Below are positions 20,791-32,300 of a stretch of 64,000 nt of DNA, piece after piece. This DNA is from Affinibrenneria salicis (lineage in GTDB: Bacteria > Pseudomonadota > Gammaproteobacteria > Enterobacterales > Enterobacteriaceae). A program made the translations under genes and the position numbers. A model generated the notes under the pieces. It worked only from the letters and a program-made list of their open reading frames with translations, did no database searches and was not told where the DNA came from. Where the stretch lies: assembly GCF_008710095.1 (NCBI RefSeq), contig NZ_VYKJ01000020.1:4280-68279 (forward strand), given 5' to 3'. Positions within the stretch are counted from its first letter, which is position 1; each line of letters begins with the position of its first letter.

Positions 20791-22579
20791 TCGCTTGCTC
20801 CTTATTCTTTTTATCCTGATCTTCACCCTCGCCGCCGTATACCCGTTTCGCCGGCGGCAGTTTAGTGATTTTCACATCGCTGTATTCCAGTCGCGGACTG
20901 CCGTCCGGGGTGTGGAAAGCCAGAGTATGTTTCAGGAAGTTGACGTCGTCGCGTTCCGTACAGCCTTCGTCCAGCCGCTGATGGGCGCCGCGCGACTCTT
21001 TGCGGTTTATCGCCGAGTGCGCCATGCAGTCGGCGACGTCCAGGCTGTGCCCCAGTTCAATGGTGTACAGCAGGTCGGTATTGAATACGCTGGAGTGGTC
21101 GGCGATTTTGACGCGTTTGAAGCGTTCTTTCAGCTCGGCGAGTTTATCCGTGGTCTTCTGCATCAGATCGGTGGTGCGGTAGATGCCGCAGCCTTCTTCC
21201 ATCGACATGCCCATTTCGTCGCGGATTTTCGACCAGCTTTCCGTTCCTTCCTGCCGCATCAGATCGTGCAGCCGCTGTTCGACATCTCGGGTTTGCGCAT
21301 CCAGCGCGCTGCCGTTGGCCGGTTTAGCCGTCATGGCCCATTCCGCCGCGCGTTCGCCAGCCAGACGGCCGAACACCACCAGTTCGGCCAGAGAATTCGA
21401 GCCCAGGCGATTGGCGCCGTGCAGGCCGACCGATGAACATTCGCCGATGGCGTACAGCCCCTTAACGCGGGTTTCGCACTGCTGGTCGGTTTCAATCCCG
21501 CCCATGGTGTAGTGCGCGGTCGGGCGGATAGGGATCGGCTCCTTGACCGGATCGACCCCGACGTAGGCCTGCGCCAGTTCGCAAATAAACGGCAGCCTCT
21601 CTTTCAGTTTCTTTGCGCCCAGGTGGCGCAGATCGAGGTAAACCACATCGCCGAGCGGGGTGGAAATGGTGCGGCCGGCGCGCCATTCATGCCAGAAGGC
21701 CTGCGAGACTTTATCGCGCGGCCCCAGCTCCATGTATTTATTTTTCGGCTGGCCGAGCGGCGTTTCCGGCCCCATGCCGTAGTCCTGCAGGTAGCGATAG
21801 CCGTCCTTATTGACCATGATGCCGCCTTCGCCGCGGCAGCCTTCCGTCATCAGGATCCCCGAGCCGGGCAGGCCGGTCGGATGATACTGAACGAACTCCA
21901 TATCGCGCAGCGGCACGCCGTGTCGCAGCGCAATGCCCATACCGTCGCCGGTGACGATGCCGCCGTTGGTATTGTAGCGATACACGCGGCCGGCGCCGCC
22001 GGTGGCCATGACCACGGCGTTGGCGCGAATCTGCACCCGGGTTCCTTCCATCATATTGATGGCCACCAGACCGCGCACCTGACCGTCGTCCACCAGAATA
22101 TCCAGCACGAAGTGCTCATCGAAGCGTTGAATCTGCGGATATTTCAGCGAAGTCTGGAACAGCGTATGCAGCATGTGGAAACCGGTTTTATCGGCGGCGA
22201 ACCAGGTGCGTTCGATTTTCATGCCGCCGAAACGACGTACGTTGACCGACCCGTCGGGTTTACGGCTCCACGGGCAGCCCCACTGTTCCAGCTGAATCAT
22301 TTCCTGCGGGCAGTGCTGGACAAAGTAGTCGACCACATCCTGTTCGCATAACCAGTCGCCGCCCGAAACGGTGTCGTTAAAATGGTAGTCGAAGGAATCG
22401 TGATCCTGAGTAACGGCGGCTGAACCGCCTTCTGCAGCCACGGTGTGGCTGCGCATAGGGTAAACTTTTGAGATAAGGGCAACTTTCAGTTGAGGATTAG
22501 CTTCCGCGGCAGCGATTGCTGCGCGCAGTCCTGCGCCTCCGGCCCCGATAATGGCTAAATCGACGTTAAAGGTCTGCAC
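20783..22579 (-). CDS. frdA: Fumarate reductase flavoprotein subunit
   Basis: FrdA reduces fumarate to succinate with covalently bound FAD during anaerobic respiration. The 598-residue protein opens with the FAD-binding [15 protein letters not shown], has the flavin-linking histidine in [13 protein letters not shown] and the active-site regions [21 protein letters not shown] and [11 protein letters not shown]. It is the first gene of frdABCD. The upstream AT-rich region holds a candidate FNR site (22742-22755). Length and sequence match E. coli FrdA closely. Confidence 0.97.
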   Translation of the reverse strand: MQTFNVDLAIIGAGGAGLRAAIAAAEANPQLKVALISKVYPMRSHTVAAEGGSAAVTQDHDSFDYHFNDTVSGGDWLCEQDVVDYFVQHCPQEMIQLEQWGCPWSRKPDGSVNVRRFGGMKIERTWFAADKTGFHMLHTLFQTSLKYPQIQRFDEHFVLDILVDDGQVRGLVAINMMEGTRVQIRANAVVMATGGAGRVYRYNTNGGIVTGDGMGIALRHGVPLRDMEFVQYHPTGLPGSGILMTEGCRGEGGIMVNKDGYRYLQDYGMGPETPLGQPKNKYMELGPRDKVSQAFWHEWRAGRTISTPLGDVVYLDLRHLGAKKLKERLPFICELAQAYVGVDPVKEPIPIRPTAHYTMGGIETDQQCETRVKGLYAIGECSSVGLHGANRLGSNSLAELVVFGRLAGERAAEWAMTAKPANGSALDAQTRDVEQRLHDLMRQEGTESWSKIRDEMGMSMEEGCGIYRTTDLMQKTTDKLAELKERFKRVKIADHSSVFNTDLLYTIELGHSLDVADCMAHSAINRKESRGAHQRLDEGCTERDDVNFLKHTLAFHTPDGSPRLEYSDVKITKLPPAKRVYGGEGEDQDKKNKEQANG

Positions 22580-22985
22580 TGCATTCCTCCAGTTACATAA
22601 GTTAAATAAATTAAAATAATAAATAATGTGTGTTGATTATATGTCTGTAAATATTTTCCTGATTATTAATGGAGCCGCTTTTTGCCAAACCCCATGCCGG
22701 AGCAATATAAGAATCAATAATCATCTATTTTTAGTATGGATTTGATTATATCTAAGCCAACTTAAATGAAATTTGATGTGATGCACCTTTTTCTGTTTTT
22801 TCAGTATCTTCCACCGGGAATAGATAAAAACGTGATCGATAAGGTCATTTCCCCATAAATAACACTTTTATTTCTTTAATAACGCGTTTTGACCGCCGTC
22901 AGGAAAATGTTTCACTGGATACAATTTGTCTGGTCGCTTTGATACGGGTAGACTGCTTCCCCTGTTTGACTTTGGAGTGATAACC
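22580..22985. promoter_or_regulatory. Divergent frd/epmA control region with candidate FNR site
   Basis: About 400 bp of AT-rich DNA separate frdA and epmA. At 22742-22755 the sequence ttgattatatctaa reads TTAGATATAATCAA on the minus strand, close to the FNR consensus TTGAT-N4-ATCAA, which is the expected anaerobic activator of frd. Its distance from frdA, about 165 bp, is long, so an intervening leader or another promoter is possible. The segment has no gene. Confidence 0.5.
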
Positions 22986-23963
22986 ATGAGCGAAACGGAA
23001 AGCTGGCAACCCAGCGCTCCCGTGGCTAATTTGCTGAAGCGCGCGGCGATTGTTGCTGAAATTCGCCGCTTCTTCACCGAGCGTGGTGTGCTGGAGGTGG
23101 AAACGCCCGCAATGAGCCAGGCAACGGTAACGGATGTTCACCTGTTCCCGTTTGAGACGCGTTTTGTCGGCCCCGGCGTCGCTGATGGAATGACGCTGTA
23201 TCTGATGACCAGCCCGGAATATCATATGAAACGCCTGCTGGCGGCGGGCAGCGGGCCGATATACCAGATCTGCCGCAGCTTCCGCAACGAAGAGTCCGGG
23301 CGTTATCATAATCCGGAATTCACCATGCTGGAGTGGTATCGGCCGCACTATGATATGTACCGTCTGATGAACGAAGTGGACGATCTGCTGCAGCAGGTGC
23401 TGGAGTGCGACGGCGCCGAAATGTTGTCTTACCAGCAGGCCTTTCAGCGTCATCTGGAACTCGATCCGTTGGTGGCGGATAAAGCCCAATTGTGCGAGGT
23501 GGCGGAAAAGCTGGGCGTGGGCGATGTGGCCCGGCGCGAAGAGGATCGCGATACGCTGCTGCAACTGCTGTTTATGGTTGGGGTGGAGCCGGGGATCGGG
23601 CGAGAAAAACCGGCGTTCGTTTACCACTTCCCGGCCTCTCAGGCCTCTCTGGCGGAAATCAGCAGCGAAGATCACCGGGTAGCCGAACGTTTTGAGGTGT
23701 ACTTCAAAGGCATCGAACTGGCCAACGGCTTCCGGGAGCTGACGGACGGCGACGAGCAGCGTCAGCGTTTCGAACAGGATAACCGCAAACGGGCGGCCCG
23801 CGGCTTGCCGCAGCAGCCGATCGACGAATATCTGCTGGCGGCGCTGAAAGCGGGTATGCCGGACTGCGCCGGCGTGGCGCTGGGCGTTGACCGTCTGATC
23901 ATGCTGGCGCTGGGAGCGGAAAGTCTGAGCGATGTGATCGCTTTTCCCGTTTCCCGCTCCTGA
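22986..23963 (+). CDS. epmA: EF-P--(R)-beta-lysine ligase
   Basis: EpmA (PoxA/GenX) is a shortened lysyl-tRNA synthetase that attaches beta-lysine to EF-P instead of to tRNA. The 325-residue protein has only the class II catalytic core: motif 2 around [20 protein letters not shown] and motif 3 around [15 protein letters not shown]. It lacks the anticodon-binding domain of true LysRS. The start [12 protein letters not shown] matches E. coli and follows gga-gtgataacc; the ATG 20 codons upstream is rejected. Next to frd as in E. coli. Confidence 0.96.
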   Translation: MSETESWQPSAPVANLLKRAAIVAEIRRFFTERGVLEVETPAMSQATVTDVHLFPFETRFVGPGVADGMTLYLMTSPEYHMKRLLAAGSGPIYQICRSFRNEESGRYHNPEFTMLEWYRPHYDMYRLMNEVDDLLQQVLECDGAEMLSYQQAFQRHLELDPLVADKAQLCEVAEKLGVGDVARREEDRDTLLQLLFMVGVEPGIGREKPAFVYHFPASQASLAEISSEDHRVAERFEVYFKGIELANGFRELTDGDEQRQRFEQDNRKRAARGLPQQPIDEYLLAALKAGMPDCAGVALGVDRLIMLALGAESLSDVIAFPVSRS

Positions 23964-24000
23964 GTCACTTGCTGCCGCTGTCGCCAGCGGTAGTGTCCGC

Positions 24001-27000
24001 TTACAAACCGCCTTCCATTCGCCCGCTGCCGGTCATCGTGCGTTTCTGACGCGCCAGACTTTCCGTGCGCACCTGGATCGGCGGGAACGGCATGACCAGG
24101 TCGTGCTTACGGTAGTTGTCCAGAATTAACTGGTGCAGTTCATGGCGCAGCGGCATGCGATGCGCCATTTCCGCGGCAAAGATACGCAGTTCGAAAATCT
24201 GAATGCCCTGTTGTAAATCGACAAGGAAGATTTCCGGCTGCGGATTATCCAGCACGTAGGAGCAGCGTCGCGCGGCATCCTGCAACAAATCGGTCACCAA
24301 CTGGCTGTCGGCTTCCGGCGGCGCCGGTACGGTCAGCACCACGCGGGTTACCGAATCCGACAGCGACCAGTTAATAAATTGCTCGGTGATAAACGCCTTG
24401 TTCGGCACGATAATCTCTTTGCGGTCCCAGTCGGAAATCGTGGTGGCGCGAGTATTAATACGCGTCACGCTGCCGGTTAAATCGCGAATGGTGACCGTAT
24501 CGCCGATGCGAATCGGTTTTTCGAACAGGATGATCAGGCCGGAGATAAAGTTGGCGAAGATCTCCTGCAGACCGAAGCCCAGCCCGACGCCGAGCGCCGC
24601 CACCAGCCACTGTAGTTTTGACCATTCGATACCGATGAGCGAAAAGCCGGTCAGCCCGCCGATTAACATAAGTAAGTATTTACTTATCGTGGTGATGGCG
24701 TAACCGGTGCCGGGCGATAAACTGAGATGCTGCAGCACCGCCAGCTCCAGCAGCGCAGGCAGGTTTCTTACCAGCTGAGTGGTGATGACAAACACCAGAA
24801 TAGCGATAAAAATCGCGCCCAGCGTAATCGGCTGTACGCTCTCCACGCCCTGTACGGTGCTGGTCACGTCCCACAGTCGGATGTTTTCCATGAACGAAAA
24901 AGCCGAATGGATTTCCGACCACAGCACGATAACCGAGAGCAATGCGATCAGGGTCAGAATAGAGCGCACCAGCTGCAGCGATCGGGCGCTGATGGCGTCC
25001 AGATCGACCACCGGTTCATCAACGGCTTCCGGGCCGTCGTGGCTGGCGGCGGGGGACGACTCTTCTTCGCCGCGCGCCCGTTGCGCCAGGATCTCCGCCC
25101 GGCGCTGCCTGGCGCGATCGAAGGCGATACGGCGGCGCTGAATCAGCATCCAGCGCCGGATGATGTGGTAGATCACCAGCAGCGAGAACCAGATGGCGAC
25201 CGAGGTCTCCAGCCGGGCGAGCAGCGCCTGAGCGGTGGTCAGGTAGCCGACGCAGGCGGCCAGCGCGGCGACCAGCGGCGCGGCGATCAGCAAATTCCAC
25301 AGGAAACGGTTAACGGTATTGTCGCCATCGCCTTCTTTATCAAGATACAGCGTAATGCCCGCCCGTTTCAGACTGCCGGTGACCACGCCAAGCGCCAGAC
25401 AAAGCAGAATAAAGCATAGCCGGCCCAGGGTGGCGGAGAATTCGCGGTCGTTGAGTTTATCGAAGGTAATCAGCGCCATCATCAACGGTACGATAACGCC
25501 GATGGACAGCCGATAGTAGCGCATCGCCCGCGCCACGCGCTCCGGCGACCAGTGGAAATGCACGATGAACAGGCCGCGCGGATTGGCGAAGGAGGCGCTG
25601 ATCATCACCACCCACATCAGCGGCACCGTGGCGGTTACGCTATCGCCGATGGCGACCGCCATCGGATAAGGCCAGGCGTTTTGCAGCCCGTAACCCAGCG
25701 CGGCCCACAGCACCGGCAGCGGCAGCGCTACGACCACCGACCAGAACACGGTGCGCAGCGTCAGGCTGAAGTGGTCCTGCGTGACTTTGCCTACCCGGTT
25801 GCTGGCGCGTTCGAGAAAGGCGTGATAGTGACGGCGCGAGCTGATGCCGACGCCGACCAGCAGCAGCGCGCCCAGCAGGGGCAGTACGGTTTCCTGGCTG
25901 GTAAGCATCATAATAAAGGCGCTGCTGAGCTGGGTGAAGGTATCCAGAGAAAGCAGGCGGGTCAGATCCTGCACCAGGTTAATGGGGTAGCTCAGCGAGA
26001 TCGCGTTAACGTCCGCCACCCAGAACAGGTAACGATGCGCCGCCTCGCGGATTTCCCCCAGCGCGTCCTCCAGCTGATTGTTGGCGACCTTCAGTTTGGT
26101 CAGCTCCAGAATTTGCGTATCGCAGCCCGAGATCAGCGAGGTCAGCAGTTCGCGCTGCGTACGCAGCTGATCGTTCAGAATGCGTTTCTGCGCTGAGGTT
26201 AACGGGCTGCCATCGTCCTGAGTAACCGTTTCGAGCTGCTGTTGCTTGTTGGTCAGGTCTTCGAAATGCAGACGCTGTACGCGCAGCTGCGCCATATCGC
26301 TGTCCAGTTGCTGCGGTTTCGGCATTTCCGGCAGGCGGGCGACCTGAGCGCGCAGCGTTTCGCCCAGCGCGGTGGAGGAGCCCAGCCACTGCGCCTGTTC
26401 GCGCAGCGTGCTCAACGCCTGGCGGACCTGCAGCGTGTGCGACGCCGCCTGGCGCTGCTGCGAGGCGATCAGATCCATGCGCTGCGCCTGCTGGTTGAGC
26501 GCCACCGACAGCTCGCGGTTAATTTTCAACTGGTCGCTGATTACGGCGGGCAATTCGCCGCTCTGCTCGGCCAGCAGTTCGGTTCTTTCCAGCGCCTCTT
26601 CCGCCTCGCGTTGACGCAGGTTGTTGATATTGTTGCGTAAGGTTTGTAGCTGCAGATCCAGTCGCTCATGGCGCTTGCGGTACAGCTCCGCCAGCATGCG
26701 GGAAAGCTCCTGGCGATTGCTGGCGGAGAGCTGCGCCAGCTCCAGCTCATCGACCCGCGCCTTGCGCAGCGACAGTTCGGCCTGCAGCGCGTAGCTCTGG
26801 GCCTGCGCTAGCGGCGTGCCGGGAGAACTCTGTCGCTGCATGCGTCTTTCCGCATCGTTTAAGGCCCGGTTCGCCTCGGTCTGTTGCTGCGGCAGCTGGT
26901 TCAGCGAGTCGCTGATTTCGCGCAGGCGATCCTGTTCCTGCTGCAGCTGACGCGATTGCTCAAGCAACTGACTACTGGTTTGCAGAATCTGCTGCTCCAG

Positions 27001-27324
27001 CTCGTTAATGGACTGGTTCTCTTTAGCCGCTGTCGTTTTGTCGTTTTCCGCCGTCTTCTGCGCCTGGCGCAGTTCCTGAGTCAGACGGGGAAAATCATCA
27101 ATGACGCGCTGATATTGCGCGGCGCGTTCGTTCACCTCGTCGCGCTCTTGCAGAGAGGCCAGCGCCGAGCGCAGGTTTTCTATGATTTCCGCCTGATTAG
27201 GCGTGCCTTTATTGGCCTCCGCCTGCTGCAGTTCCTGACGCAGCTGCGCGTCATTCGGTACGGTGGCGGCGAATGACGCGGCGGTGAGCAGACACCCCAG
27301 CAGAAAAGTTAGTATCAGACGCAC
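24001..27324 (-). CDS. mscM: Miniconductance mechanosensitive channel MscM (YjeP)
   Basis: MscM is a large MscS-family channel that opens on hypo-osmotic shock. The 1107-residue product has a signal peptide (cut near AASFAAT), a periplasmic coiled-coil region of heptad-rich Glu/Gln segments over about residues 25-430, about eleven membrane helices from 480 to 930, and a C-terminal MscS core with the pore-helix motif LGVGLGFGLQEIFANFISGL. The GDTVTIRDLTGSVTRINTR sequence marks the beta domain. It is the last gene of rsgA-psd-mscM; the psd stop is 28 bp upstream. Confidence 0.95.
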   Translation of the reverse strand: MRLILTFLLGCLLTAASFAATVPNDAQLRQELQQAEANKGTPNQAEIIENLRSALASLQERDEVNERAAQYQRVIDDFPRLTQELRQAQKTAENDKTTAAKENQSINELEQQILQTSSQLLEQSRQLQQEQDRLREISDSLNQLPQQQTEANRALNDAERRMQRQSSPGTPLAQAQSYALQAELSLRKARVDELELAQLSASNRQELSRMLAELYRKRHERLDLQLQTLRNNINNLRQREAEEALERTELLAEQSGELPAVISDQLKINRELSVALNQQAQRMDLIASQQRQAASHTLQVRQALSTLREQAQWLGSSTALGETLRAQVARLPEMPKPQQLDSDMAQLRVQRLHFEDLTNKQQQLETVTQDDGSPLTSAQKRILNDQLRTQRELLTSLISGCDTQILELTKLKVANNQLEDALGEIREAAHRYLFWVADVNAISLSYPINLVQDLTRLLSLDTFTQLSSAFIMMLTSQETVLPLLGALLLVGVGISSRRHYHAFLERASNRVGKVTQDHFSLTLRTVFWSVVVALPLPVLWAALGYGLQNAWPYPMAVAIGDSVTATVPLMWVVMISASFANPRGLFIVHFHWSPERVARAMRYYRLSIGVIVPLMMALITFDKLNDREFSATLGRLCFILLCLALGVVTGSLKRAGITLYLDKEGDGDNTVNRFLWNLLIAAPLVAALAACVGYLTTAQALLARLETSVAIWFSLLVIYHIIRRWMLIQRRRIAFDRARQRRAEILAQRARGEEESSPAASHDGPEAVDEPVVDLDAISARSLQLVRSILTLIALLSVIVLWSEIHSAFSFMENIRLWDVTSTVQGVESVQPITLGAIFIAILVFVITTQLVRNLPALLELAVLQHLSLSPGTGYAITTISKYLLMLIGGLTGFSLIGIEWSKLQWLVAALGVGLGFGLQEIFANFISGLIILFEKPIRIGDTVTIRDLTGSVTRINTRATTISDWDRKEIIVPNKAFITEQFINWSLSDSVTRVVLTVPAPPEADSQLVTDLLQDAARRCSYVLDNPQPEIFLVDLQQGIQIFELRIFAAEMAHRMPLRHELHQLILDNYRKHDLVMPFPPIQVRTESLARQKRTMTGSGRMEGGL

Positions 27325-27352
27325 GGCGATAACCTACCTTATCTCGTCAACA

Positions 27353-28231
27353 TCAGGGCGTATTGACCGGCGCGGCGGCCTGGGCGAACGGCGCGCCCAC
27401 GCGGGTAATACTGTGGCTGTGCAGATCGGCGGCAAACCGCACGCGGCCGGCGGCGAACAGATTGATAACGGTCGATCCCAGCTTAAAGCGCCCCATCTCC
27501 GCGCCTTTCGCCAGGCTTATCGCGCCTTCCTCACCCTGAGCCGGCCAGGTCCAGCGCTTAATGATCCCTTCGCGCGGCGGCGTGACGGTGCCGGCCCACA
27601 CGGTTTCAATGCTGCCGACGATGGTCGCGCCCACCAAAATTTGCGCCATCGGGCCGAAGTCAGTATCGAACAGGCAGATGATGCGTTCATTACGGGCGAA
27701 CAGATTGGGGACGCTGGCGGCGGTTAACGGATTAACCGAAAACAGATCGCCCGGTACGTAGATCATCTCGCGCAGCACGCCGTCGCAGGGCATGTGTACA
27801 CGGTGATAGTCGCTCGGCGACAGATAGGTCGTGGCGAATTGCCCGTCGCGGAATCTGTCGGCCAGCAGATAGTTGCCGGCCAGCAGAGCTTCCAGCGTGT
27901 AATCGTGATGCTTGGCCTGCAGGATTTTTCCCGCGCTGATCCGGCCCAGCTGCGAGATCGCGCCGTCGGCCGGCAGCACCAGATCCGCCTGCGGGTCGAT
28001 CGGTCTTGCATCCGCGCGCAGCGGGCGGACGAAAAACTCATTGAACGTCGCGTAGGCCGACAGATCGGGCCGCTGAGCCTCCTGCATATTGACTTTATAG
28101 CAACGGACGAAAAGACTGATGACCAGTTTGGTTAGCGCGCCGGCGCGCTTATCGGCGCCCCAGCCGGCAAGACGGGTTAGCCAGATTTTAGGCAACCAAT
28201 ACTGTAGTTTGATTTTTATACGGTCCAACAC
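27353..28231 (-). CDS. psd: Phosphatidylserine decarboxylase
   Basis: Psd makes phosphatidylethanolamine from phosphatidylserine in the inner membrane. The 292-residue proenzyme has the self-cleavage motif LGST (in [12 protein letters not shown]), whose serine becomes the pyruvoyl group of the alpha chain. It also has the conserved FNEFFVRPL and [10 protein letters not shown] stretches. It is shorter at its C-terminus than the 322-residue E. coli enzyme, where the tail is variable. It lies between rsgA and mscM on the same strand, as in E. coli. Confidence 0.96.
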   Translation of the reverse strand: MLDRIKIKLQYWLPKIWLTRLAGWGADKRAGALTKLVISLFVRCYKVNMQEAQRPDLSAYATFNEFFVRPLRADARPIDPQADLVLPADGAISQLGRISAGKILQAKHHDYTLEALLAGNYLLADRFRDGQFATTYLSPSDYHRVHMPCDGVLREMIYVPGDLFSVNPLTAASVPNLFARNERIICLFDTDFGPMAQILVGATIVGSIETVWAGTVTPPREGIIKRWTWPAQGEEGAISLAKGAEMGRFKLGSTVINLFAAGRVRFAADLHSHSITRVGAPFAQAAAPVNTP

Positions 28232-28300
28232 AAAGACCTCCTGGAGGATGGAATGCCGGTGAACAAAAGGGGCGCATTGTAACGGCGGATAAGATAAATG

Positions 28301-29344
28301 TCAGTTGCCCGAATCAGAAAAGGATTTACGCGTTTTTACCTGCGCCATACTTTCCAGAATACGGTGATAATTATCAAAACGTTCCGCTGCGATTTCACCG
28401 CGCTCCATCGCAGCGCGGATGGCGCAGCCCGGGTCGGTATCGTGGCGACAGTCGCGGAATTTGCAGGTGCCGAGGTAATGACGAAATTCGATGAATCCCT
28501 GAGTGACCTGGGCTGGATCCAGATGCCACAGACCAAACTCGCGCACGCCCGGCGAGTCGATGACATCGCCGCCGTGCGGGAAATGATATAGCCGGGCCGC
28601 GGTGGTGGTGTGCTGCCCCAGGCCGGAGGTATCGGAAACATTATTGACCAGAATACTGTCGTCGCCCAGACCGAGCAGCGCGTTAAGCAGGCTCGACTTA
28701 CCGACGCCGGACTGACCGGCGAAGATACTTACACGGTCAGTGAGCGCTTGCTCCAGTTCGCTAATGCCCTGCTGATTATGGCTGGAGACCAGCATGACCC
28801 GGTAGTCGATCTGACGGTAGATATCCATCAGCTCATTAACAAAGGTACGCGCTTCGTCGTCCAGCAGATCAATCTTATTCAGCACGATCAGCGGTTCGAC
28901 TTCCAGCGTTTCGCAGGCGACCAGATAGCGGTCGATCATATTCAGCGACAGTTCGGGCAGGATGGCGGAGACGATAACGATCTGATCGATATTGGCGGCG
29001 ATCGGTTTAACGCCGTCATAAAAGTCGGGCCGGGTGAGAACGGAATGACGGGGGTGCACCGCCTCAATAATTCCGCTCGCCTGAGTATCGCCGGTGGTGC
29101 GCCAGACTACACGATCGCCCGTGACTAATGACGGGATGGTGCGGCGGATTTTACAGCGAAACAGGCTACCGTCTGGAGCTTCGACATCGGCACGCATTCC
29201 GAAACGACTAATGATCACGCCTTCCCGCGTTTCCCCCAGCAGGCTGTCATCCGGCTCGTTGTTCTCCGTGGCCTGTTTTAGACGGCGCTGATGGTTGGCA
29301 CTAACCCGACGTTGTTGACCTTTCGACAGTTTCTTTTTGCTCAC
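28301..29344 (-). CDS. rsgA: Ribosome small-subunit maturation GTPase
   Basis: RsgA is a circularly permuted GTPase that helps mature the 30S subunit. The 347-residue protein has an N-terminal OB fold, then GTPase motifs in the permuted order: G4 NKID, G1 [10 protein letters not shown]3 DSPG. A C-terminal zinc knuckle follows ([14 protein letters not shown], Cys-Cys-His-Cys). It is first of the rsgA-psd-mscM group and divergent from orn, the standard layout. Confidence 0.97.
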   Translation of the reverse strand: MSKKKLSKGQQRRVSANHQRRLKQATENNEPDDSLLGETREGVIISRFGMRADVEAPDGSLFRCKIRRTIPSLVTGDRVVWRTTGDTQASGIIEAVHPRHSVLTRPDFYDGVKPIAANIDQIVIVSAILPELSLNMIDRYLVACETLEVEPLIVLNKIDLLDDEARTFVNELMDIYRQIDYRVMLVSSHNQQGISELEQALTDRVSIFAGQSGVGKSSLLNALLGLGDDSILVNNVSDTSGLGQHTTTAARLYHFPHGGDVIDSPGVREFGLWHLDPAQVTQGFIEFRHYLGTCKFRDCRHDTDPGCAIRAAMERGEIAAERFDNYHRILESMAQVKTRKSFSDSGN

Positions 29345-29437
29345 TGAGCCTCACTTGATACGGCTGTTATCGCCCGCGGCGACTGGAAAGTCTATAATAC
29401 ACGCTATTTTGTATTCGCGCAGTTAACGGGACCACAC

Positions 29438-29983
29438 ATGACGGTAAATGAAAATAATCTGATTTGGATCGATCTTGAAATGACCGGTCTGGATCCTGAG
29501 CGCGATCGGATCATCGAGATCGCCACGCTGGTGACCGACGCCAGCCTGAATATTCTGGCGCAGGGGCCGGTGCTGGCGGTACACCAATCGGATGAGCAAC
29601 TGGCGTTGATGGATGAGTGGAACGTGCGAACGCATAGCGGCAGCGGACTGGTCGAACGAGTCAAAGCGAGCCGGCTGGACGAACGCGCGGCGGAACTGGA
29701 AACGCTGGCTTTCCTGCAACAGTGGGTGCCGGCCGGCAAATCGCCGATTTGCGGCAACAGCATCGGCCAGGATCGTCGTTTTCTGTTCCGCTATATGCCT
29801 GAACTGGAAGAATTCTTTCACTACCGCTACCTGGATGTCAGTACGCTGAAAGAACTGGCGCGTCGCTGGAAGCCGGAAATTCTGGCCGGCTTTAAAAAGC
29901 AGAATACCCACCAGGCGCTGGACGATATTCGCGAATCCGTGGCGGAGCTCAGCTACTATCGCGAACATTTCATTAAGCTGTAA
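29438..29983 (+). CDS. orn: Oligoribonuclease
   Basis: Orn is a 3'-5' exonuclease that degrades di- to oligo-ribonucleotides and is normally essential. The 181-residue DEDDh enzyme shows the acidic residues in [10 protein letters not shown], the second motif in [10 protein letters not shown] and the final one in [11 protein letters not shown]. Length equals the E. coli protein. A tRNA-Gly gene follows, as downstream of E. coli orn, but instead of a tandem tRNA array an island begins there. Confidence 0.97.
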   Translation: MTVNENNLIWIDLEMTGLDPERDRIIEIATLVTDASLNILAQGPVLAVHQSDEQLALMDEWNVRTHSGSGLVERVKASRLDERAAELETLAFLQQWVPAGKSPICGNSIGQDRRFLFRYMPELEEFFHYRYLDVSTLKELARRWKPEILAGFKKQNTHQALDDIRESVAELSYYREHFIKL

Positions 29984-30068
29984 GCACGCGCAACGGCCCG
30001 TCGGCGCTCATTTCGCCAGCGCTTTGCCGGTTTTATCGGCAGTCAGGCGAAATTTGTCGGCGGGGGGC

Positions 30069-30096
30069 TTGCGACGGGAGCAATTTCTCGTATAAT
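30069..30096 (+). promoter_or_regulatory. Promoter of the first tRNA-Gly gene
   Basis: The sequence has ttgcga (-35) and tataat (-10) separated by 16 bp, followed by a GC-rich discriminator (gcgcacc) typical of stringently controlled stable-RNA promoters. The start of transcription would be about 70 bp before the tRNA. Confidence 0.75.
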
Positions 30097-30173
30097 GCGC
30101 ACCTCGTACCAGCACGCAACTGTGCAGCGCATCGACCTTTCGGTCGTGAGCAAAACGGGTACGGCAGCAATAT

Positions 30174-30399
<226 letters not shown>

Positions 30400-31102
30400 T
30401 CGGTGCCAGCAGCGCATATTCTTCGCGTCCGTTCAACGTTTGGTTGAATTATCCAATATATAGCGATGAGACCAGACTATCCTGATGATATCAGGCGCGA
30501 ATAGTCCGGGTAACGTCATCCATGGCTCGAAAATGCCGGCAAGAAGACAGCGCCAGACAAAGCGGGTTTGCACGCTTTCAGGGGAATATTCAGGCGATGG
30601 ATCGTCGAGCGTAGTTTTGCATGCTGCCAGAAGGACCGGCGGCTATGAAAGCGCCGTGAGCGAAAATATCGACCTGCAGTTTATCCATTTCCCCCTCTGG
30701 CGCGCCGCATAAAAAGATACTGAACGGGCTGCTGGCAAGTTAACCCGGCCGCTTCAGCGTTGAATTCGCCAGGCGGTTTTATTTAATGCCCCATGGTCTA
30801 ATCATTCCTGCGCATGAGGCGAGACCGGAATTAAATAGCTTCGTATAATAGCGCTACGCCTGCCCTGCAGGTTGAGTGACAACGATATCACGATTAAATT
30901 ATAATCAACTGTTTTTAATGATTATTTAAATGCTCTTATCATCAGTTACGCGCTGTATCATGGTCAAAAGTGAAGCATCAATGCGCGAAGCGATTTAATC
31001 GCATCATTATTTTCGCGTTTCTACAAAACGAATGAAAAATAACAGGGCGAGTGGTGTAAACATAGCCAACGCCATGCAGCCCTTTCGCTGGCGGGTTTCC
31101 TG
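30400..31102. other. Gene-free stretch after the decayed att end
   Basis: About 700 bp. Short open frames at 30485-30712 and 31108-31395 have no ribosome site or recognisable product. Composition shifts to AT-rich around 30840-31040. No integrase remnant could be read by eye, so the gene seems to be deleted rather than mutated. Confidence 0.45.
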
Positions 31103-32211
31103 TCAATATGAGGGCGCAGGGTTATTATCCCTCGTCATCAGTCGTATCAGTTTGGGATGCGTATAGCGCTTCTCACGGCCGACGGTTACGCCAATTCGGC
31201 ATAATTGTTTCAAATAGACAGAGACCGTTTGGCGATGTCTCTATCAATGAGGTTGGCGATGCCGCAATAGGGCTGTTCAAAAATAATCTGTACCAGTTCG
31301 TGACTGTAGATTTTAGGCAGAGATTGCCGAATATGATGGGTTGTAACGGACAGCAATTCACCAACCGCCGCAATTTTTTTCGTTGTCCATATTGATGCTT
31401 CTTCAACCGCACGCAGTATAAATAAAATCCAGGACTCCCAGTCACCCGAAGCCGTCACACCACGCAGCAGACCATAGTACTGCGCTTTGTGGGCGACGAT
31501 ATACCGGCTTAGACAGAGGATTGGCAGCGCCAATAATCCTTTTTCAATTAAAAATAGAATGTTGAGTAGGCGGCCTGTTCTGCCGTTGCCGTCAGTAAAA
31601 GGATGGATGGCTTCAAACGGGTAGTGAGTGACAGCCATTTTTACCAGCGGATCGATACCATCTTCTGCATGAATATAGCGTTCCCGGTTGGCAAGCAGAT
31701 CGAGAATGACGGTTTCACCGACCGGCGGCGTATAAATGACCCCATAGCTACTGCTGACCACTGCGGTTCCGGCCACTTTACGGACACCCATCCCGGCGTT
31801 TTTCAGCGTGCCGCAAATCCTGAGCGCCGTTGATGTACAGATTGGTCGCTCTTTGACGTTGTTAAATTCGTCATAAAGAGCGGTTCGATAGCGTAATGCT
31901 TCTTTGCTGGCTGGGTCGGCCTGGCTGTCGTCCTGCAAAAACTGAAAAAGTTTGTCCGATGTGGTGACGATGTTTTCAATTTCAGATGAATCCCTGGCTT
32001 CCAGCAGTGGCATAAGGTTGATCAATAGTTCCTGACTGGGCAGTAATTCTCCGGTTTGTTTCAGCCCGGCAAGCGCGGCGCGGGCCTTGACGCATGCTTT
32101 CAGTACCGGCTCGGACTCAGTGCGAACGCTGGTCGGCGGCAGTAAAGGGAGTTGATTAAACGGTATTTTTGGATCCCATGGCATAGTTACTGGTCTCGTT
32201 TTTATCGACAT
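31103..32211 (-). pseudogene. Fic-domain AMPylase-type protein, frameshifted near its C-terminus
   Basis: Fic proteins transfer AMP to hydroxyl groups of target proteins. The intact part (residues 1-333, 31210-32211) has the active motif HPFTDGNGRTGR at residues 203-214, and an N-terminal inhibitory motif SSEIEN at residues 75-80 ([S/T]xxxE[G/N], class II). The frame stops after IAKRSLSI. In the next frame, from about 31219 to 31103, the winged-helix tail continues as VYLKQLCRIGVTVGREKRY and THPKLIRLMTRD. A small deletion after IAKR therefore broke the gene. The catalytic core may still be made. The start is uncertain: a second ATG at codon 10 gives the more usual N-terminus MPWDPK. Confidence 0.82.
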
Positions 32212-32300
32212 TATTTAACCACCTGTCGATGTGATAAAGAGGCCGGCGTCAATGGCGATGTCGTTAATGGGAGCGATGAAAAGACCGGTACGCTCCTGCG

